IMG/VR virus record: IMGVR_UViG_3300033984_000293
Span: 62,001 to 126,000 of that record
Reading direction: 5' to 3' (one strand)
From: a virus
DNA length: 64,000 bases
Position numbers and translations under genes: made by a program. The notes under the pieces were generated by a model, which saw only the letters and a program-made list of their open reading frames with translations, ran no database searches and was not told the origin of the DNA. Below, piece by piece: positions 39,123-48,007 of the stretch; within the stretch, counting starts at the first letter, position 1; the number at the start of each line of letters is the position of its first letter.

Positions 39123-39138
39123 ACCAAAATATAAGGAT

Positions 39139-39426
39139 ATGAGATATAAAATAAATGAATTAGTTTGTGTTAGAGGTACAAACACACCTAAAAAAATTAC
39201 AGAATTTGAAAATATTTGTGGTACAGGGATTTATTATATGTCAGATAATACTTCATATTCTGAAGAACAAATTCTAATCGGTTATACGGATTATATTGAT
39301 TTAAGTAATAAATGTGAATCTATTATAGAGGAAAAAAAAGATGTTATAGTAAATTTGATTGACTATAAAAAATACGCCAAGAATTGGGCGAAGGTTATTT
39401 CAGAAACAGAAAATAGGGATAAATAA
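39139..39426 (+). CDS. Hypothetical protein
   Basis: 95 aa. The first half is beta-rich (MRYKINELVCVRGTNTPKKITEFENICGTGIYYMSDNTSYSEEQI), perhaps an SH3-like barrel. The second half is helical and basic. Own -7 box upstream. Convergent with the next minus-strand gene. No family is recognised. Confidence 0.65.
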   Translation: MRYKINELVCVRGTNTPKKITEFENICGTGIYYMSDNTSYSEEQILIGYTDYIDLSNKCESIIEEKKDVIVNLIDYKKYAKNWAKVISETENRDK

Positions 39427-39427
39427 T

Positions 39428-39679
39428 TTAAGGAACAGGATTCGCATGACCTCTTGTAAGTCCTGTCCCCCACTTTTCACCGGCAACACCTAACATATTT
39501 GCAGGACCTCTAGTTAATCCGGTCTCCCATTTTCTACCAGTATTTGTTGCAGTTCCACCACCACCGGCAGCTGCGGGTGCGGCATCAGGGGTTTCTTCTT
39601 GTTCACCAAGTTCTTCGTTTGAATTACTTGTTGTGTATCGTTTCATTAAACTAATTATGTGGTCAATATCTGTTCTCAT
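39428..39679 (-). CDS. Small leader-bearing protein with duplicated C-terminal motif
   Basis: 83 aa from the ATG at 39679; upstream ATGs fall in the divergent promoter region. The start MRTDIDHIISLMKRYTTSN leads to ELGEQ, matching the x-x-E leader ending of other proteins here. An Ala/Gly stretch (APAAAGGGGTA) precedes two repeats, KWETGLTRGPAN and KWGTGLTRGHAN. Possibly a small internal virion peptide. Confidence 0.55.
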   Translation of the reverse strand: MRTDIDHIISLMKRYTTSNSNEELGEQEETPDAAPAAAGGGGTATNTGRKWETGLTRGPANMLGVAGEKWGTGLTRGHANPVP

Positions 39680-39714
39680 ATGTTGATAAATATTTTTTGT
39701 TTTGAAAAAAATTG

Positions 39715-39722
39715 TATCTTTG
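39715..39722 (+). promoter_or_regulatory. Bacteroidota -7 box (plus strand)
   Basis: TATCTTTG 19 bp upstream of the lipoprotein gene. Confidence 0.55.
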
Positions 39723-39741
39723 TAAAATAAAACCATAATAT

Positions 39742-40254
39742 ATGAAAAAAATAATTTTAAATTTAGTATTATTACTAACATTAGTATCCTGTGAAGTCTA
39801 TGACCAACCAAAAACTTTAAGTTTAAGTGGTGAATACATTGTAGATAGAATCACCCGTACATCAACGGAAAATACATCAGGAACTCAACAATTAGTTGTT
39901 TATCAACCAGGAGACACTTTTATTAGCAATGCTGAATCATTTCCAATGGATATTATAGTTATTGGAGCAACACGATGGCACTTTGATTATAGTGTCATAT
40001 CATTTAGTCCTGTTGGGTTAAACAATGGTCAAGTATTGTGGCAATATCAATATTTTTATCAAGTTTATAATAATTGGTATAACACCGATTTAGGACATAT
40101 TGAATTTGAGTTGAATAACGGGTCGAAAAGAATGTTTAAGATTATTGATGACGGGATGGAGAGTTTAACTCTTAGAACTACCGGACAATGGGCTGACGGA
40201 CCATATGGACCTAACTCTAATATAACATTACATTTAACCCGAGTCGGTCCTTAA
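39742..40254 (+). CDS. Lipoprotein
   Basis: 170 aa. MKKIILNLVLLLTLVSCEVYDQ has a signal peptide and lipobox LVSC. The mature part is beta-rich (YIVDRITRTSTENTSGTQQLVVYQPGD, LWQYQYFYQVYNNWY, MESLTLRTTGQW), like a small lipocalin-like barrel. Exported envelope protein; a role in superinfection exclusion is possible. Own promoter and terminator, isolated among minus-strand genes. Confidence 0.75.
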   Translation: MKKIILNLVLLLTLVSCEVYDQPKTLSLSGEYIVDRITRTSTENTSGTQQLVVYQPGDTFISNAESFPMDIIVIGATRWHFDYSVISFSPVGLNNGQVLWQYQYFYQVYNNWYNTDLGHIEFELNNGSKRMFKIIDDGMESLTLRTTGQWADGPYGPNSNITLHLTRVGP

Positions 40255-40281
40255 TAAAAAACCCACCTATTGGTGGGTTTT
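40254..40281 (+). terminator. Intrinsic terminator
   Basis: AAAAAACCCACC-TATT-GGTGGGTTTTT. Confidence 0.8.
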
Positions 40282-40285
40282 TGTT

Positions 40286-40597
40286 TTAAAATAATTGAGT
40301 GTCTGGTAATTTTTTTGGATAGATTAAATAATATTCATTTAAAAAAGATATAATCTCATCTTCATCTAAAAAATCTTCATCAAAATCATCGTATACCTCA
40401 TCAAACTCATCATCGTCTTCATCAAAAAAACTTTCATCAATTTTATTTGAGATATTATATCCAAATGTTTCTATCTCATCAAGTATTATTTGGTCTGTTC
40501 TTATTTCATCTTCATTATCACTTAAGATTCTGAATGTCACATCTAAAGTATGAGATGTTTCATTTATGTAATAAGACACTAATTCTTTAATTTCCAT
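40286..40597 (-). CDS. Acidic hypothetical protein
   Basis: 103 aa, with a folded N-terminal half (TSHTLDVTFRILSDNEDEIRTDQIILDEI) and a run of Asp/Glu (FFDEDDDEFDEVYDDFDEDFLDEDE). It could mimic nucleic acid charge or act as a scaffold. No family is recognised. Confidence 0.6.
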   Translation of the reverse strand: MEIKELVSYYINETSHTLDVTFRILSDNEDEIRTDQIILDEIETFGYNISNKIDESFFDEDDDEFDEVYDDFDEDFLDEDEIISFLNEYYLIYPKKLPDTQLF

Positions 40598-40659
40598 TAT
40601 TGTTTAATTTAACATTGTTTATTACAAAGAAATATCACAACTTTTTTGAAAGTTCTAAA

Positions 40660-41220
40660 TTAGTTATATTTTTTAAATCTTTTGAACATATCTAAAGATT
40701 CATTAATTTTATCTAAAATGTTCTCTTTTTCCTCTTCCTCAATTTCATTTTCTTCATCGCCTAAATCCATTAAATCATCAAGATTCATTTCAAAATCATC
40801 ATCTTCATACATTTCAAATTCATCGTCAAAATCAACAGTACCATTAGTTAAGTCATCTTCACCATCACCAATCATATCAAGTTGTTCTTCAACTTCTTCA
40901 AAACTTTCGTCCGGAACAAATTGTGAACCTGGTGAAATATATTCAACAACTTCATTATAATCTTCTTCTTCATCGGAAAATAAACCAGTACTTTTATTAT
41001 CATGTTTCATCTCATTGATGTTCATGTTTCTATAAGTTGTTACCTCACCTTTATTATTAACTGTAAGACCTTCTTTATCGTTAGCGAAGTCTTGTACATA
41101 TAATGGTTGTTCGTTTGATGGTTGGATATAACTTGTTAAGTATCCATCATAAACTTCCTTATGTTGGTCAAGGATGTTATTTTTTTCCTCGTTTGTCATT
41201 TTAAAAAAATATGCGTTCAT
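40660..41220 (-). CDS. Acidic leader-bearing protein
   Basis: 186 aa. The N-terminal FFKMTNEEKNNILDQHKEVYDG matches the EEK..IL..H leader seen in the next gene. The rest is very acidic (EEVEEQLDMIGDGEDDLTNG, DDFEMNLDDLMDLGDEENEIEEEE) and ends in a basic LDMFKRFKKYN. The composition recalls internal or scaffold-like phage proteins. Confidence 0.6.
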   Translation of the reverse strand: MNAYFFKMTNEEKNNILDQHKEVYDGYLTSYIQPSNEQPLYVQDFANDKEGLTVNNKGEVTTYRNMNINEMKHDNKSTGLFSDEEEDYNEVVEYISPGSQFVPDESFEEVEEQLDMIGDGEDDLTNGTVDFDDEFEMYEDDDFEMNLDDLMDLGDEENEIEEEEKENILDKINESLDMFKRFKKYN

Positions 41221-41234
41221 ATATTTGTTTTGTG

Positions 41235-41723
41235 TTACGCAATACCTGTTGTGGTATCTGTTGGTTGATTATTCATTGCGAAGTCCGCTTTTGGAACAAA
41301 TTTCCCACCACGACTAACTGTACAATATTGTTTTTCTAATGCTTTTAAAAATTTTAAATTAAATAATGTGAGAGGTTTAAGTTCTCTTTCTTTAAAGTTT
41401 TGAGGATTTTTACCTTTTAAAATTACAATTGGTTCCGATGTACCACATTGAAATTCTAAAACTCTAGAAGCTCCTCCAGTTCTACCTTCATTATCTATTA
41501 CGATTTTTATTGTGTTACCTTCTTTAACCGGTTTAAGAATTTTAAAAGTCCCTAATAATTGTGTTTCACCTTTATCTTTATAAAGATTTACTGTTTTACC
41601 ATCAATTGGTGTTGGTGTAGGTCTTAATACACCCTGTTCAGAAATAATATTCTTTTTAACGGAGTGCATTTCTAAAATCCTATTTTTTTCATCTTGAGAA
41701 ATATCATTAAATAAATTTTTCAT
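41235..41723 (-). CDS. Leader-bearing hypothetical protein
   Basis: 162 aa. Leader MKNLFNDISQDEKNRILEMH, then IISEQ, then a beta-rich domain (TVNLYKDKGETQLLGTFKILKPV, NTIKIVIDNEGRTGGASRVLEF). The IISEQ site fits a prohead-protease-type cleavage, which would leave a mature basic beta protein. Confidence 0.6.
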   Translation of the reverse strand: MKNLFNDISQDEKNRILEMHSVKKNIISEQGVLRPTPTPIDGKTVNLYKDKGETQLLGTFKILKPVKEGNTIKIVIDNEGRTGGASRVLEFQCGTSEPIVILKGKNPQNFKERELKPLTLFNLKFLKALEKQYCTVSRGGKFVPKADFAMNNQPTDTTTGIA

Positions 41724-41757
41724 AATAATTTGTTTTGTATATAAATATGTTTATGTA

Positions 41758-42339
41758 TTATAAAAGGGTATATGTTTGAACAATCTTGGTTGCAAACCTT
41801 TGTAGGTATTTATTAATACTTGACATATCCTCTTCAATCCCCTTATCATTTAAATAGTTTATAACCCCGTTAATCATTTCTGCTTGTGATTGGTTAGCGT
41901 GGTCTAACACTTCTTCAAAGGCTTCTTCATTATGTATGTCTTTGTATTTGAATTCGTGTTGGATTCTTTCTCGACCAATATAAAGATATGGGGATGCTCC
42001 CATCATATTGGTAATACCAGATTCTCTAACCATTAAAAGGTATTTTTTTAAAAATTTAATGTTGAAATATTTGAACAATTCAATATTGTTCATTATAAAT
42101 TTATCTCTATCTTCAGTGATTCTTTTTTTGGATTTAAATCTCTCTTCTTTATCCCACATATCCGTATCAGACAATAACGCTAGTTTACTACCATTATCCC
42201 ATTCAACACCATATTGAATATCACCAAATATTTTATCAACACTATATACTGTACCAAGAGTTCCATCAGGTACAGAATTTTCTTCTGACATGTGTAATAA
42301 AATTATTCTATCACCTTTTTTTAACTCTGGATTAATCAT
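41758..42339 (-). CDS. Protein with N-terminal DUF4314-like (SH3-type) domain
   Basis: 193 aa. KKGDRIILLHMSEENSVPDGTLGTVYSVDKIFGDIQYGVEWDNGSKLALL is the DUF4314 pattern: a small beta-barrel with R-I-LL-M-D...PGT-G-V and WDNGS. A helical C-terminal part (RDKFIMNNIELFKYF..., EEVLDHANQSQAEMINGVINYL) follows. Function unknown. Confidence 0.7.
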   Translation of the reverse strand: MINPELKKGDRIILLHMSEENSVPDGTLGTVYSVDKIFGDIQYGVEWDNGSKLALLSDTDMWDKEERFKSKKRITEDRDKFIMNNIELFKYFNIKFLKKYLLMVRESGITNMMGASPYLYIGRERIQHEFKYKDIHNEEAFEEVLDHANQSQAEMINGVINYLNDKGIEEDMSSINKYLQRFATKIVQTYTLL

Positions 42340-42389
42340 ATTTAATAAATTTATTTAACAATAAATATAATTAAAGTATTTATTGTTGT

Positions 42390-43019
42390 ATGAAAACCAC
42401 ATTAATAATAAATGAAAGTCAAAAAAAGATGATTCTTAAAGAATCTACAATTGACAATTTAACTAAATCCATTCAAGAGGGTTATGAATATTCGACCAAA
42501 GTCTTAAATGAGGTAAAAGAAAATTACGGTCTTAATTTTGATTTCCTAATAACATGGGGAGCAAGTATTGGGGGTTTTATCTCACCAATTGGTGAATTTA
42601 TTCAAGGTAAATACCCTGAGATATCAGATATTAATTTAAGTTTAATCTTAACTGGTATTATCGCTGTTCATTATTTAGATAACAAAAAAGATATTGAGAA
42701 AATTCTTACGAAGATAAAAGAAGAAGGATTGTCCGATGTTTTTAAAGTTGGGTTAGATAAATCGAAAGAATTAAAAGATACTTTATTTAATTTTCTTGAA
42801 AGTCTAAATGTGACATTTTTTAAGATTTCAAAAATGATATCCTACGCATTTATTGTTCCGGTTCTACTTACCATCTTTACAATGGTTAAAAGTGGTCAAA
42901 TAAATACTTCTGACGCAAAAGAAATTGCGGTAAGGGTTATTGGTAGTGGAGTTGTAAATCTGTCAGGTATTGTTGTTAGAGATTTAGTAACTAAATTAAT
43001 TAAAAGATTCAAAGGTTAA
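42390..43019 (+). CDS. Leader-bearing membrane protein
   Basis: 209 aa. MKTTLIINESQKKMILKE is the shared leader; three hydrophobic segments follow (FLITWGASIGGFISPIG, INLSLILTGIIAVHYL, ISYAFIVPVLLTIFTMV), with lysine-rich loops between. It overlaps the convergent gene by 4 bases. It could be a membrane-inserting internal protein. Confidence 0.6.
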   Translation: MKTTLIINESQKKMILKESTIDNLTKSIQEGYEYSTKVLNEVKENYGLNFDFLITWGASIGGFISPIGEFIQGKYPEISDINLSLILTGIIAVHYLDNKKDIEKILTKIKEEGLSDVFKVGLDKSKELKDTLFNFLESLNVTFFKISKMISYAFIVPVLLTIFTMVKSGQINTSDAKEIAVRVIGSGVVNLSGIVVRDLVTKLIKRFKG

Positions 43020-43801
43020 TCTCCCGAAATAAAATCACATAATTTACTTGAAAATGTTGATTGATTTATATAATTAAAATCGTCAACCTCAATATCACCA
43101 ATATTTCTAAGATATGTGTAAGTATGTGTCCATATCTCACAATCTTCTAAATTCATATATTTGGTAATTTCACCCCAAACAATACCATCTAACGGGACTC
43201 TAAGGTTATCGTCTTCACTCATATACCCAACAATAGTTTCCGCAAGGTCTTGAGTTATGTTTTCTAAAGGTTCATTATCAACTAACACTTGATTACAATA
43301 AACTGAAATATCAGTTGTTATTCCATCATCTATATAGACATCAGAAACTTCATAACTAACATTCAAGGTTAATGTTTTTCTTTCACCACCACAAAAAAAG
43401 TTAAGTCCTGTTTGTTTTGAACCTAATCGGTCTATGTCTTTAGTAATTTTTTCATTAAACCATTTAGGGATATACCCACCATATTTACCAATTTTCTCCC
43501 CATCATAATAAATGTCATTAACTTTAGTAAAAACATTCGACCAATTAAGACCAACCATTTCACATCCATCTTGTACGATGTGTTTTGATTTACAATTAAA
43601 AAAATCCCACAAATAAGGGATATCTGATTGTTTTGGTGTAATTTCTAAATCATATTGGATTTCAGGGTAAGATTCACCACCTCTAGTTGTTTTATCAACT
43701 TCAATATTAACAAATCTAAATCTAAATGCGTCCACAGTGTGTGTTAATTTAGTTAGATATGATATAAGACCTTTTATTTCACCACTATTGACCATTGACA
43801 A
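43016..43801 (-). CDS. Hypothetical protein
   Basis: 261 aa. Beta-rich N-terminal half (FRFRFVNIEVDKTTRGGESYPEIQYDLEI), a central GGERKTLTLNVSYEVSDVYIDDGITTDISVYCN, and a helical end. It overlaps the protease gene upstream by 17 bases, so the pair is likely coexpressed. No family is recognised. Confidence 0.6.
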   Translation of the reverse strand: MSMVNSGEIKGLISYLTKLTHTVDAFRFRFVNIEVDKTTRGGESYPEIQYDLEITPKQSDIPYLWDFFNCKSKHIVQDGCEMVGLNWSNVFTKVNDIYYDGEKIGKYGGYIPKWFNEKITKDIDRLGSKQTGLNFFCGGERKTLTLNVSYEVSDVYIDDGITTDISVYCNQVLVDNEPLENITQDLAETIVGYMSEDDNLRVPLDGIVWGEITKYMNLEDCEIWTHTYTYLRNIGDIEVDDFNYINQSTFSSKLCDFISGD

Positions 43802-44756
43802 TGATTTGAATTACTTTTTCCATTTCATCTTCAGTCAATTTATGGATATCTTTATGTGTTTCATACCAATCTCTAACAACATCATTAAATGGTAATTTTC
43901 TTAACTTGGCAACTCTTCTAAAACCAACTCTTTGAGCTGTTATTTCATGTGGTTGAGTGTAATATTTAAATGGTTCTTCTGGTTCTTTTTTACGTTTACG
44001 TTCTCCTTTAAAATATTGGAAACCATGTTCCAATTCATGAGCCATAATATCGTTTAATTCACCTATTATATTATAAAAATTTCTTTTTAATGTTTTTGGA
44101 TTAAAAATTATTAAAACCTCAATTACATCTTCATCCGGAACAAAAGTTCCTGTCATTTTATACCCCTCTAATTTATTGTTAATTTTGATTGTTAAATCAA
44201 TTGAAAATCCAAAAGGGAGATTTGTGAATGAGTAATTACGACCATCTTCAGGGTTTGGTAACATAAAACTACCGCGTTTTCCATTTTTTAAAACATTCAC
44301 AATATCTTTTACTGTTGTTCTAACGGCTAATCTACTCATTCTTGATTCTGTTATGTTTTCAGGTTTTTTCACGTCAAATGTTAAACTATCAATTGTTGTT
44401 CTAATATTACTATCAAAGATACTTAAAAAATTGGTCATCTCCAAATTTAAATTTGAATAGAATTTGTATAATCTATTTTCAAAACTTCTAGCAATCATTT
44501 TACCTTGTTCATTGTCTTCAGGTGTAAATAATAATCGACTTAAATTATCATTAAGACCTATAATAACAACATTTAATAAGGCGTAATCATATTCCTCACC
44601 AACGCTAGTCATTTTTCTATAACCATCAATTTTGAATTTATAATCAATATCCGAAATCATTGATTCCGGTAAATCATTAATTATTTGACCTTTAAACTTA
44701 AATGTCCGGGTTGATAATAGTTCATTAATTCTATTTAGTTGTTTTTCTGTTAACAT
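43785..44756 (-). CDS. Putative zinc metalloprotease (HExxH)
   Basis: 323 aa. NDIMAHELEHGFQYFKGERK supplies HELEH, preceded by a beta-rich domain. A downstream YYTQPHEITAQRVGF segment could give the third ligand (E). The N terminus (MLTEKQLNRINELLSTRTF) again resembles the leader group. Candidate prohead or internal protease, or a host-directed one. Confidence 0.7.
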   Translation of the reverse strand: MLTEKQLNRINELLSTRTFKFKGQIINDLPESMISDIDYKFKIDGYRKMTSVGEEYDYALLNVVIIGLNDNLSRLLFTPEDNEQGKMIARSFENRLYKFYSNLNLEMTNFLSIFDSNIRTTIDSLTFDVKKPENITESRMSRLAVRTTVKDIVNVLKNGKRGSFMLPNPEDGRNYSFTNLPFGFSIDLTIKINNKLEGYKMTGTFVPDEDVIEVLIIFNPKTLKRNFYNIIGELNDIMAHELEHGFQYFKGERKRKKEPEEPFKYYTQPHEITAQRVGFRRVAKLRKLPFNDVVRDWYETHKDIHKLTEDEMEKVIQIIVNGQ

Positions 44757-44830
44757 ATTTATAAATACTTTAATAATCGATTAATGTTTTTTTTATCTTT
44801 ATTTTTTATATATTTATAAAAAAATACAAT

Positions 44831-44980
44831 ATGTCTTGTTACGAAAAATTATTAGAATGGGTTGAGGATGAACAAAATAAATTCTCAGACGATGATTTTG
44901 AAATCTCACAACTAGTTGCCTACTCAACTTTAGAGTTAGTCAAACGAAAAATAATAGAATTAAAGAATGAAGAATTATAG
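44831..44980 (+). CDS. Small acidic protein
   Basis: 49 aa (MSCYEKLLEWVEDEQNKFSDDD...), entirely helical, amphipathic C terminus (YSTLELVKRKIIELKNEEL). It precedes the next plus-strand gene by 36 bp. Function unknown. Confidence 0.5.
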   Translation: MSCYEKLLEWVEDEQNKFSDDDFEISQLVAYSTLELVKRKIIELKNEEL

Positions 44981-45016
44981 ATATCCCTATATTTATAGTA
45001 TAAAAACATTTCAGTT

Positions 45017-45529
45017 ATGAAAAAAATACAAATAAACGAGACCGAACTTCGCAAATCAGTTAGAAAACATTTGTTGGAACAATCTGAATCCGGAGCGAAA
45101 GATAATAGAGAAGAAAAACAAAGATGTGTTTCTGGAAACATAATGCCATTAGATGAACTTGTTGGTCCTTCCGACAATTTTAGTGATTATACATCAGGTG
45201 TTTTAAAACGTGATGGTGGTATTAACGGAATGGTTGACACATTAGATATGTTAAGAACATTACGTTTACATTCAAACATTAAAGATAATGGTGAACATTT
45301 GTCATATAATTTAATGAATCACCTAAATAAATTTAGAAATAAAAATTTTCACGACGAAACAAACAATGGATGTTTAAAAGCGATGGATAAAGTAATTGAA
45401 CTTTATAAAGAAAATGAACACGGTGAAGATTTAGTTAAAGACATTGAAAAAGTGTTAGCTCACAAAGACCCATCTCCAAGAGCAAAAGAATATCTGAAAA
45501 GATGTTTGGTTTTAGTTAAGGAGAAATAA
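45017..45529 (+). CDS. Leader-bearing hypothetical protein
   Basis: 170 aa. Leader MKKIQINETELRKSVRKHLLEQSES, with the LLEQ site, then a charged helical domain (GVLKRDGGINGMVDTLDML, MDKVIELYKENEHGEDLVKDIEKVLAH). No family is recognised. Confidence 0.6.
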   Translation: MKKIQINETELRKSVRKHLLEQSESGAKDNREEKQRCVSGNIMPLDELVGPSDNFSDYTSGVLKRDGGINGMVDTLDMLRTLRLHSNIKDNGEHLSYNLMNHLNKFRNKNFHDETNNGCLKAMDKVIELYKENEHGEDLVKDIEKVLAHKDPSPRAKEYLKRCLVLVKEK

Positions 45530-45650
45530 TACACCCCGTCATTGGGGACATTTAGGACCGTTATCAGTGATGGTAACAAAATAAAGGGGAAGTTCGCTAC
45601 TATCCCCTTTTTTAATTTATAAAAGTAAATATTTATTATAAAACATTATT

Positions 45651-45944
45651 ATGAAAAGTAACAAATATTTTTTTGGGTGGGATAACATTAAATGGTTCAT
45701 TTCTGAAATTGGAAAACAATATAGTAATTCGGATTCTTATTTTTCAAAAAAAAGAGTTGAATCGGGCGTGGCTTTTTCTGTTGGACAAATAGGTTTAATT
45801 TTCTTTTTATTTAAGAAATATGAGACATTATCGATGTCCGATGTTGTTATGTGGGCAACATTAGAATTCGCAATCGCTGGTTATATTATTAATCAAATCC
45901 AAAAGGAAAAAAAAGATGAATCAAATGAAAACCCTCCTGTATAA
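45651..45944 (+). CDS. Small membrane protein
   Basis: 97 aa. Two hydrophobic segments (VAFSVGQIGLIFFLF and VVMWATLEFAIAGYIINQI) with charged termini; C-terminal KEKKDESNENPPV. A holin-like or inner-membrane role is possible but unsupported. Confidence 0.6.
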   Translation: MKSNKYFFGWDNIKWFISEIGKQYSNSDSYFSKKRVESGVAFSVGQIGLIFFLFKKYETLSMSDVVMWATLEFAIAGYIINQIQKEKKDESNENPPV

Positions 45945-45955
45945 GGGGGTTTTTT
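45926..45955 (+). terminator. Intrinsic terminator overlapping the gene end
   Basis: AACCCTCCTGTATAAGGGGGTTTTTT; the arms AACCC and GGGTT pair across the stop codon. Confidence 0.55.
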
Positions 45956-45957
45956 AT

Positions 45958-46311
45958 TTATCGTTTTTGTGGTAAATGAAATTCTTGTTGGATAATATCT
46001 TTGGCTTGTTGACGTAATTCTTTAGCTTGTTGTTCTAAATCACGAGATTGTCTAATTAAATCATTTGCCTGTTCCGCTTGTTCATCAGATAGATAAAAAA
46101 CTTCCGTTCTACTACCCCCGTGACGAGCAACACCTCTTTCTAATGGTTTCTTTTCTCTTTTTGTAAAAACACCATTACTATAAGTGTATATATTTTTACC
46201 CTCACTTTTATGTGTTAATACATCCGCAGACCAAGTCCCGGAATCGTCTAAATCAGATTTTTTAACAATTCTTAATTTATTAAATTGTTCTTCAGTTACA
46301 GTTATTTTCAT
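45958..46311 (-). CDS. Leader-like hypothetical protein with C-terminal coiled coil
   Basis: 117 aa. MKITVTEEQFNKLRIVKK resembles the shared leader; a beta-like middle (GKNIYTYSNGVFTKREKKPL) and a Gln-rich coiled coil (EQANDLIRQSRDLEQQAKELRQQAKDIIQQ) follow. It overlaps the gene upstream by 4 bases. Confidence 0.6.
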   Translation of the reverse strand: MKITVTEEQFNKLRIVKKSDLDDSGTWSADVLTHKSEGKNIYTYSNGVFTKREKKPLERGVARHGGSRTEVFYLSDEQAEQANDLIRQSRDLEQQAKELRQQAKDIIQQEFHLPQKR

Positions 46312-46808
46312 TTTTTATTTCTAATTTTATTCTTTAAGTTAGATAAAGCCGAAATAACAATATCTGTATTATCAATTTGAATTGGTATATTTTTAACTCT
46401 AACAATACTATCATTTTTAGGGTTTGATGATGAACCATTACCGTTGTTACGTATCACCATTTGGTGTGGGCGACTACCTCTTAACATATTTTGTAATTCA
46501 TCAATCTGAGCAATTATTTCTTTCTCTCTTTGAATCCTTTTATGAGAACATTCGGATTGTCCATCAATCACTTCCTGAGTCAAATTATCAATTCTAAGAG
46601 TTAAAGTATCCATTTGGGTATTCAGAGATATAATTTCTTTTTTTTGTCTCTGAATCACCAAATTCTGTTGTATTGGGTCCGGTTTTAATGCGTCGATAAT
46701 ATCTGAACCAAATGTTATAAAAAAGACGGATATACATAAAATAATCAAAGCCCAAATACGTTGGGCTGTTGAAAATGTTTTAAGGATTTCGGTAAAGTAT
46801 TGAATCAT
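46308..46808 (-). CDS. Membrane-anchored coiled-coil protein (spanin-like possibility)
   Basis: 166 aa. One N-terminal span (IWALIILCISVFFITFG), then a long coiled coil (IQQNLVIQRQKKEIISLNTQMDTLTLRIDNL, HKRIQREKEIIAQIDELQNMLRG). This layout suits an inner-membrane spanin or a virion anchor. No outer-membrane partner is adjacent. Confidence 0.55.
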   Translation of the reverse strand: MIQYFTEILKTFSTAQRIWALIILCISVFFITFGSDIIDALKPDPIQQNLVIQRQKKEIISLNTQMDTLTLRIDNLTQEVIDGQSECSHKRIQREKEIIAQIDELQNMLRGSRPHQMVIRNNGNGSSSNPKNDSIVRVKNIPIQIDNTDIVISALSNLKNKIRNKK

Positions 46809-46819
46809 ACTGATAAATA

Positions 46820-47410
46820 TCAGTCATTCAGGTATTGTAATAATTTTTCTTTAACACCCGCTTGTTTTATTCCTTCACTTTCTCTTGGTGTGTGAACGAA
46901 GTTGGATAATCCCCACTTTTGCTCATAAAATCCGTTAGAATCTTTTTCACCTAACTCCAAATCATCAATACAAGCCCAATGTGTGATTTCAGGATGGTCA
47001 GTTAGATATTGTCTAACTTCGATACATCTTTGTTGTTCGTACATTGTTCTTCTAACCCATTCAAACTCATCAGGTTTATCACAACCGATGTATCGTTTGG
47101 TGAATGCGATTGGAGCTTTTAAGATTCCTTTTGATAAAAAATATTCACCAAGTTCTTCTAATGTCGCAAATAATCTCCAATCAGAGGATACAACGATTTC
47201 AGCTCCGGTTTGTTCTAACACCTCATTTAATACCTTAACGGCTTTCTTATCAAAATCGTCAAATCTAACATCAAGGGGCGCCTCCGAATCGTTGAGAGCT
47301 TCCGGATTAAGTTTTTTATACTTCTTCCATTTTTTAGCTCGTCCACCCCAATTATTGGAAAGACAGATTACCCCATCATTATCCAAAAACAATATTTTTT
47401 TAGTTTCCAT
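46820..47410 (-). CDS. HAD-family phosphatase (RNA-repair-associated type)
   Basis: 196 aa. Motif I KILFLDNDGVICL, motif II IVVSSDWR, and the late THWACIDDLEL acidic motif. The layout (short cap, VSSDWRLF, IDD) matches the HAD group described from Swiss-army-knife RNA-repair proteins. A related copy lies at 48918. Substrate unknown; RNA or nucleotide 3'/5' phosphates are candidates. Confidence 0.7.
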   Translation of the reverse strand: METKKILFLDNDGVICLSNNWGGRAKKWKKYKKLNPEALNDSEAPLDVRFDDFDKKAVKVLNEVLEQTGAEIVVSSDWRLFATLEELGEYFLSKGILKAPIAFTKRYIGCDKPDEFEWVRRTMYEQQRCIEVRQYLTDHPEITHWACIDDLELGEKDSNGFYEQKWGLSNFVHTPRESEGIKQAGVKEKLLQYLND

Positions 47411-47783
47411 CTATTTCTCTTTTATTTATATAAGTTTTATACTTATCAATTATACTTACTTCATACGGAACCCGTAATATCGCTAAACGTGTGTTTGATA
47501 ACATATTAACATAATTATTTACATCGTCCGGGAATAAAGGTAACTTTTTTTCTCTTGCCCGCATAACCCATTCCAACTTTCTTTCCTCAATATAGAGATA
47601 TTTTCTTCTTTCAACTAAATCCCACAATAACTCGGGGGTTAAAAGACCCAATTTCTCTAAGGTTACAATTGCCCGGTCGGTTGAACTATTTAAGGATGAA
47701 ACACTTATACGTTTCCCTTTTGCTCGTTTGTAATTCAATTTCTTTAATGAATCAAAACTTCTAACTTTTATAATCCCTTTCAT
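47400..47783 (-). CDS. Hypothetical protein
   Basis: 127 aa, very basic N terminus (MKGIIKVRSFDSLKKLNYKRAKGKRISVSS) and helical middle (TPELLWDLVERRKYLYIEERKLEWVMRAREKK). It could bind nucleic acid. It overlaps the HAD gene by 11 bases. Confidence 0.6.
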   Translation of the reverse strand: MKGIIKVRSFDSLKKLNYKRAKGKRISVSSLNSSTDRAIVTLEKLGLLTPELLWDLVERRKYLYIEERKLEWVMRAREKKLPLFPDDVNNYVNMLSNTRLAILRVPYEVSIIDKYKTYINKREIDGN

Positions 47784-47790
47784 AATTTAC

Positions 47791-48003
47791 TTATTTCCAC
47801 CCAATTTGTAAATCTGTTAAGTCAGTAAGTGCTGATGTGTAGTTTTGGTAATCATCCCAATTTCCCGCACAATTATAAACTACTCTTACAGATGTTGTGG
47901 TATGTTCAGGAATTTCTTTTACTACACCATTTTCAATTCTATCTCCAATATGTTCCGGAACATAAGTAACTTTGTCCCCTACTTTTAAATCTGATTGTTT
48001 CAT
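47791..48003 (-). CDS. Small SH3/KOW-like protein
   Basis: 70 aa. LKVGDKVTYVPEHIGDRIENGVVKEIPEHTTTSVRVVYNCAGNW has the spacing of a small SH3-like barrel seen in KOW-type proteins. Possible RNA or ribosome contact. The call rests on pattern alone. Confidence 0.55.
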   Translation of the reverse strand: MKQSDLKVGDKVTYVPEHIGDRIENGVVKEIPEHTTTSVRVVYNCAGNWDDYQNYTSALTDLTDLQIGWK

Positions 48004-48007
48004 TTCT

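Noticed and set aside
44920-45177. Minus-strand 85-aa ORF
   Set aside because: It is antisense to the leader-bearing gene at 45017 and the small gene at 44831, both of which fit the genome pattern better.
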